A DNA stretch of 20,754 bases from Corinectria fuckeliana. Its lineage: Eukaryota; Ascomycota; Sordariomycetes; Hypocreales; Nectriaceae. Position 1 is the stretch's first letter. Each line of letters begins with the position of its first letter. The position numbers were made by a program, and so were the translations under genes. Of this stretch, positions 18,329-20,754 are shown in pieces. A model generated the notes under the pieces. That model did not search any database and had not been told where the DNA came from. It saw only the letters and a program-made list of their open reading frames with translations. The DNA lies in contig WPDH01000235.1 of NCBI GenBank assembly GCA_019137255.1, forward strand, positions 1 to 20,754, in the 5' to 3' direction.

Positions 18329-18603
18329 TGGCATGGATGCAACCTTCATGTTGTAAAACTGAACTGTTTAGGTACACAGCTTTGCACTAGTTACTGCTAC
18401 CTCCACCACTGGATCTCGACACAGATGCCTCCATTGCCCTTCTTCTCCAGGACAATGGATGCGTATTCGTATCCTACTGGCTCTTCTCCCACCTCAACCC
18501 ATCTCCTTTATCTATGTACCATGCATGGCGTTTTGGCCTCGGCGTCACTTTGTCTCGGCCATCCATGCCGCCGCAGCCTACATAGTATATTCTCCGCCCC
18601 AAC

Positions 18604-18633
18604 ATTGCATCCCGTGCTATTGCATCCCGTGCT
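18604..18633. repeat. 15-base perfect tandem duplication
   Basis: ATTGCATCCCGTGCT occurs twice, head to tail without mismatch, which suggests a recent slippage or duplication event. Confidence 0.88.
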
Positions 18634-19417
18634 ATGCTTCCTTCTGCCAGCAGCAGAGGGCGGCGCCTCGTTCCCATCCTCGGCTCGACGGAGAACCCCT
18701 CCAACCCTCCATCTCCCCGGATTTTTCTCATGCAGATCGTCCGGCCCCCTCTCCAAAGCCAAGATGCAGTGGCTGGCTGAGTGGCGGTCTGGAGGCCGCG
18801 CTGCCCGCGTCGAGAGGCGAGATATACAGGCGTCAGATCTGCCTCGGGCCCTGGGGAATGTGGGCGATCAGCTGCAGTCTGCAAGAAACGACCAGGCTGT
18901 CCCGGCTTTCCTTTTGTCTGCGACATGGCAACGGTCAAACCTGGTCGCGTTTCGCTGACTTGGCATTGCCGAAGTCTCCGCTCACCCATTTGGGACTTTT
19001 TTTCTTTCTTTCTCCCCGCCTGCATCACTCGCATTCCCCCGATGGCGATCTCCATGATGATGGTGATCAAACGAGCTGTCATGCCTTAGACCCCACACAC
19101 CACCTTACATAGTACACCTTACACCCGCTGCGGGTCTCTCTTCACCGAGGACAATGTCTCAAAAAGGTATTAATTTTATTTTTTTACCTGCAACTCATAG
19201 CCGCAGGTGCCAGATTACATAGACTGCCCGCATCATTGTTTGTTCCAATGTACCATCTCCCGCCGGGGAAACACTCTCCCGTTCTACCTTTGGGTTGCCT
19301 CGGACAGTTGTGAATATCCAAAATAGATGCGCGGATGTATACACGAAAAATCCCAACAAACGATGCTAAATATCCGGGCCCCCGCAGGTACGGAAGGCTA
19401 TAAGGCCTGGTGTCTTA

Positions 19418-20754
19418 TATTAACTTTTTTTAGAAATTTCACTAGAGTTATCTTATACTATATGCTTATATAATCTTATATACTTTTATATAATCCTGTT
19501 TTATATATATTAATTAATCCCTAAATATTTTTAAGTTTTTTTTTACTAAAATTACTTAATATAATATACTCTTATATAATCTTATTATATATATTTACTA
19601 AGATCTTAAGATTAGAAGTATATAATCTTAAGTTATATATTTAGTTATAGCTTAAAAAAACCTCTTATTATAACTTAATTTTTTTTTTCTTTTTTTTAAT
19701 ATTATATTTTTAAGTATAAATATTTTTTCTTTTTAATTAAATTTATATTATTATATTACTTTTTTAATTATTATTCTTTTATATATAGTTTTATATAGTT
19801 AAAAGCTATATTTTAATACTTATTTTACTTATTTTAGCTTATTTTTAATAATTTTTAATTTCTTATATATTTATATATAATAGTAAGCTAACTTTTATTC
19901 TAATAAGAAGTATTATCTTATACTTACTTTTTTTTTTTTTCTTTTACTATTAATTATTTATAAAAATATATCTTTTTATATAATTATATTTTTATATATA
20001 ATATTATATAATAAAATACCTTTTATATAAAAAAGTATTACTAAAAAAAAGAAGACTATTATTTAAACTTTAATTATTTTACTTTTTACTTTTTTTTTTT
20101 TATTACTTTTTAATATAATAAATAATAATATTATAATAGGTATTAAGCTTAATAATAAATACTTTTAGTATCTTTTTAAGAAGATATTTAGTATAACTAC
20201 TTATAAGTTTATATTTAATATTAAATAGCTTATTATAAACTTAAACTTAACTATTTAGGCTTTTATAAAAAGTTTAGCTAAAGCTAATACTAAAAGTCTT
20301 ATAATAATTAAAATAACTAAAGTTAGTATTTTTTTTACTTATTTATTTAAGTATATAATCTTATACTTACTTATATTAAGACTCTTATAAGCTTAAGATT
20401 TATAATAAGATTATAACTAATTTAAAAATAATATTATATACTATTAACTTATATAATACTTAAAATTATAATATTATATTTTATTATTTTTATAATATTA
20501 AATATAATATTATAAAGTTATATAATAAATATAAATAAAATAATAGTACTCTTATTCAGTATATTATTACTTATAATACTTACTTATATACTAATTATTA
20601 TTAAAACTACTTTAATATCTCTTACTTTTTTAGTAAGTTTTCTTATACTTATATATAATCTTATATATATTACTAAGTCTTTTTTAGTTAAAAGACTTAG
20701 TACTAAGTATAAGACTCTTACTAATAGTAAGAATAGCTCTAAAAGTAATAATAT
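19418..20754. repeat. Extremely AT-rich block, RIP-type degraded DNA
   Basis: From about 19418 to the window end almost every base is A or T, with no open frame of note. I found no CpG, and only about three CpA or TpG steps by eye (near 19466, 19498 and 20576). Nearly all remaining C precede T and nearly all remaining G follow A. That loss of CpA/TpG is the signature of repeat-induced point mutation acting on a duplicated element. The change from normal composition is abrupt, within about 30 bases. The block probably continues beyond the window, and its original identity is unreadable. Confidence 0.88.

Larger units (their letters stand above)
14231..19417. other. Long gene-free stretch upstream of ERT1
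   Basis: About 5.2 kb of normal-composition sequence without a supportable gene. The longest frames (about 200-230 codons near 18275-19112) lie in overlapping phases on both strands, are rich in Pro, Ser, His, Arg and Cys, and show no domain. The stretch carries scattered short tandem repeats and purine or pyrimidine tracts, for example the T run at 17505-17515. It could be regulatory sequence, host non-coding RNAs, or hold genes with many short exons that I cannot assemble by eye. Confidence 0.5.

Noticed and set aside
18275..19112. Three overlapping frames of 202-227 codons on both strands
   Set aside because: They overlap in different phases, lack any domain and have non-coding-like Pro/Ser/Cys/His composition.

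Overview
The window comes from a filamentous ascomycete, most likely a Pezizomycotina species of Sordariomycete type. The evidence is short GT-AG introns with CTAAC/CTAAT-like branch sites, a recognisable ERT1/AcuK gluconeogenesis regulator, and two extremely AT-rich blocks at the window edges that look like DNA mutated by RIP (repeat-induced point mutation). I cannot name the species.

Layout: 1-345 is an AT-rich block. About 346-6415 is accessory in character. It holds two intronless genes on opposite strands that both resemble the fungal family I recall as DUF7924. One (1257-2885, +) has an intact domain region with a suspicious residue at the expected E-x-K position. The other (6415-5078, -) appears to have lost the middle of the domain. 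Between them lie unrecognised broken or orphan reading frames and a degenerate minisatellite. A small unrecognised ORF follows at 7225-6974 (-).

The region 8055-13134 is an ordinary core block. It contains FMP52 (-; Rossmann-fold mitochondrial outer membrane protein), FMN1 (+; riboflavin kinase, two exons) and ERT1/AcuK (-; Zn2Cys6 regulator of gluconeogenesis, three exons). FMP52 and FMN1 are divergent, sharing an upstream region of about 950 bases. FMN1 and ERT1 are convergent. The three do not form a pathway; they look like conserved neighbours.

From 13135 to about 19417, some 6.3 kb upstream of ERT1, I find no convincing gene. It contains G-rich homopolymers, including two ambiguous bases inside a poly-G run, several short tandem repeats and small palindromes. 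At about 19418 the sequence switches abruptly to a very AT-rich block that reaches the window end.

I found no CRISPR array, tRNA or rRNA gene, intact transposon, or clear new multi-gene system. The most noteworthy points are the internally deleted DUF7924-like protein, the CpT-only survival of cytosines in the right-hand AT block, and the sharply bounded gene-free region next to it.
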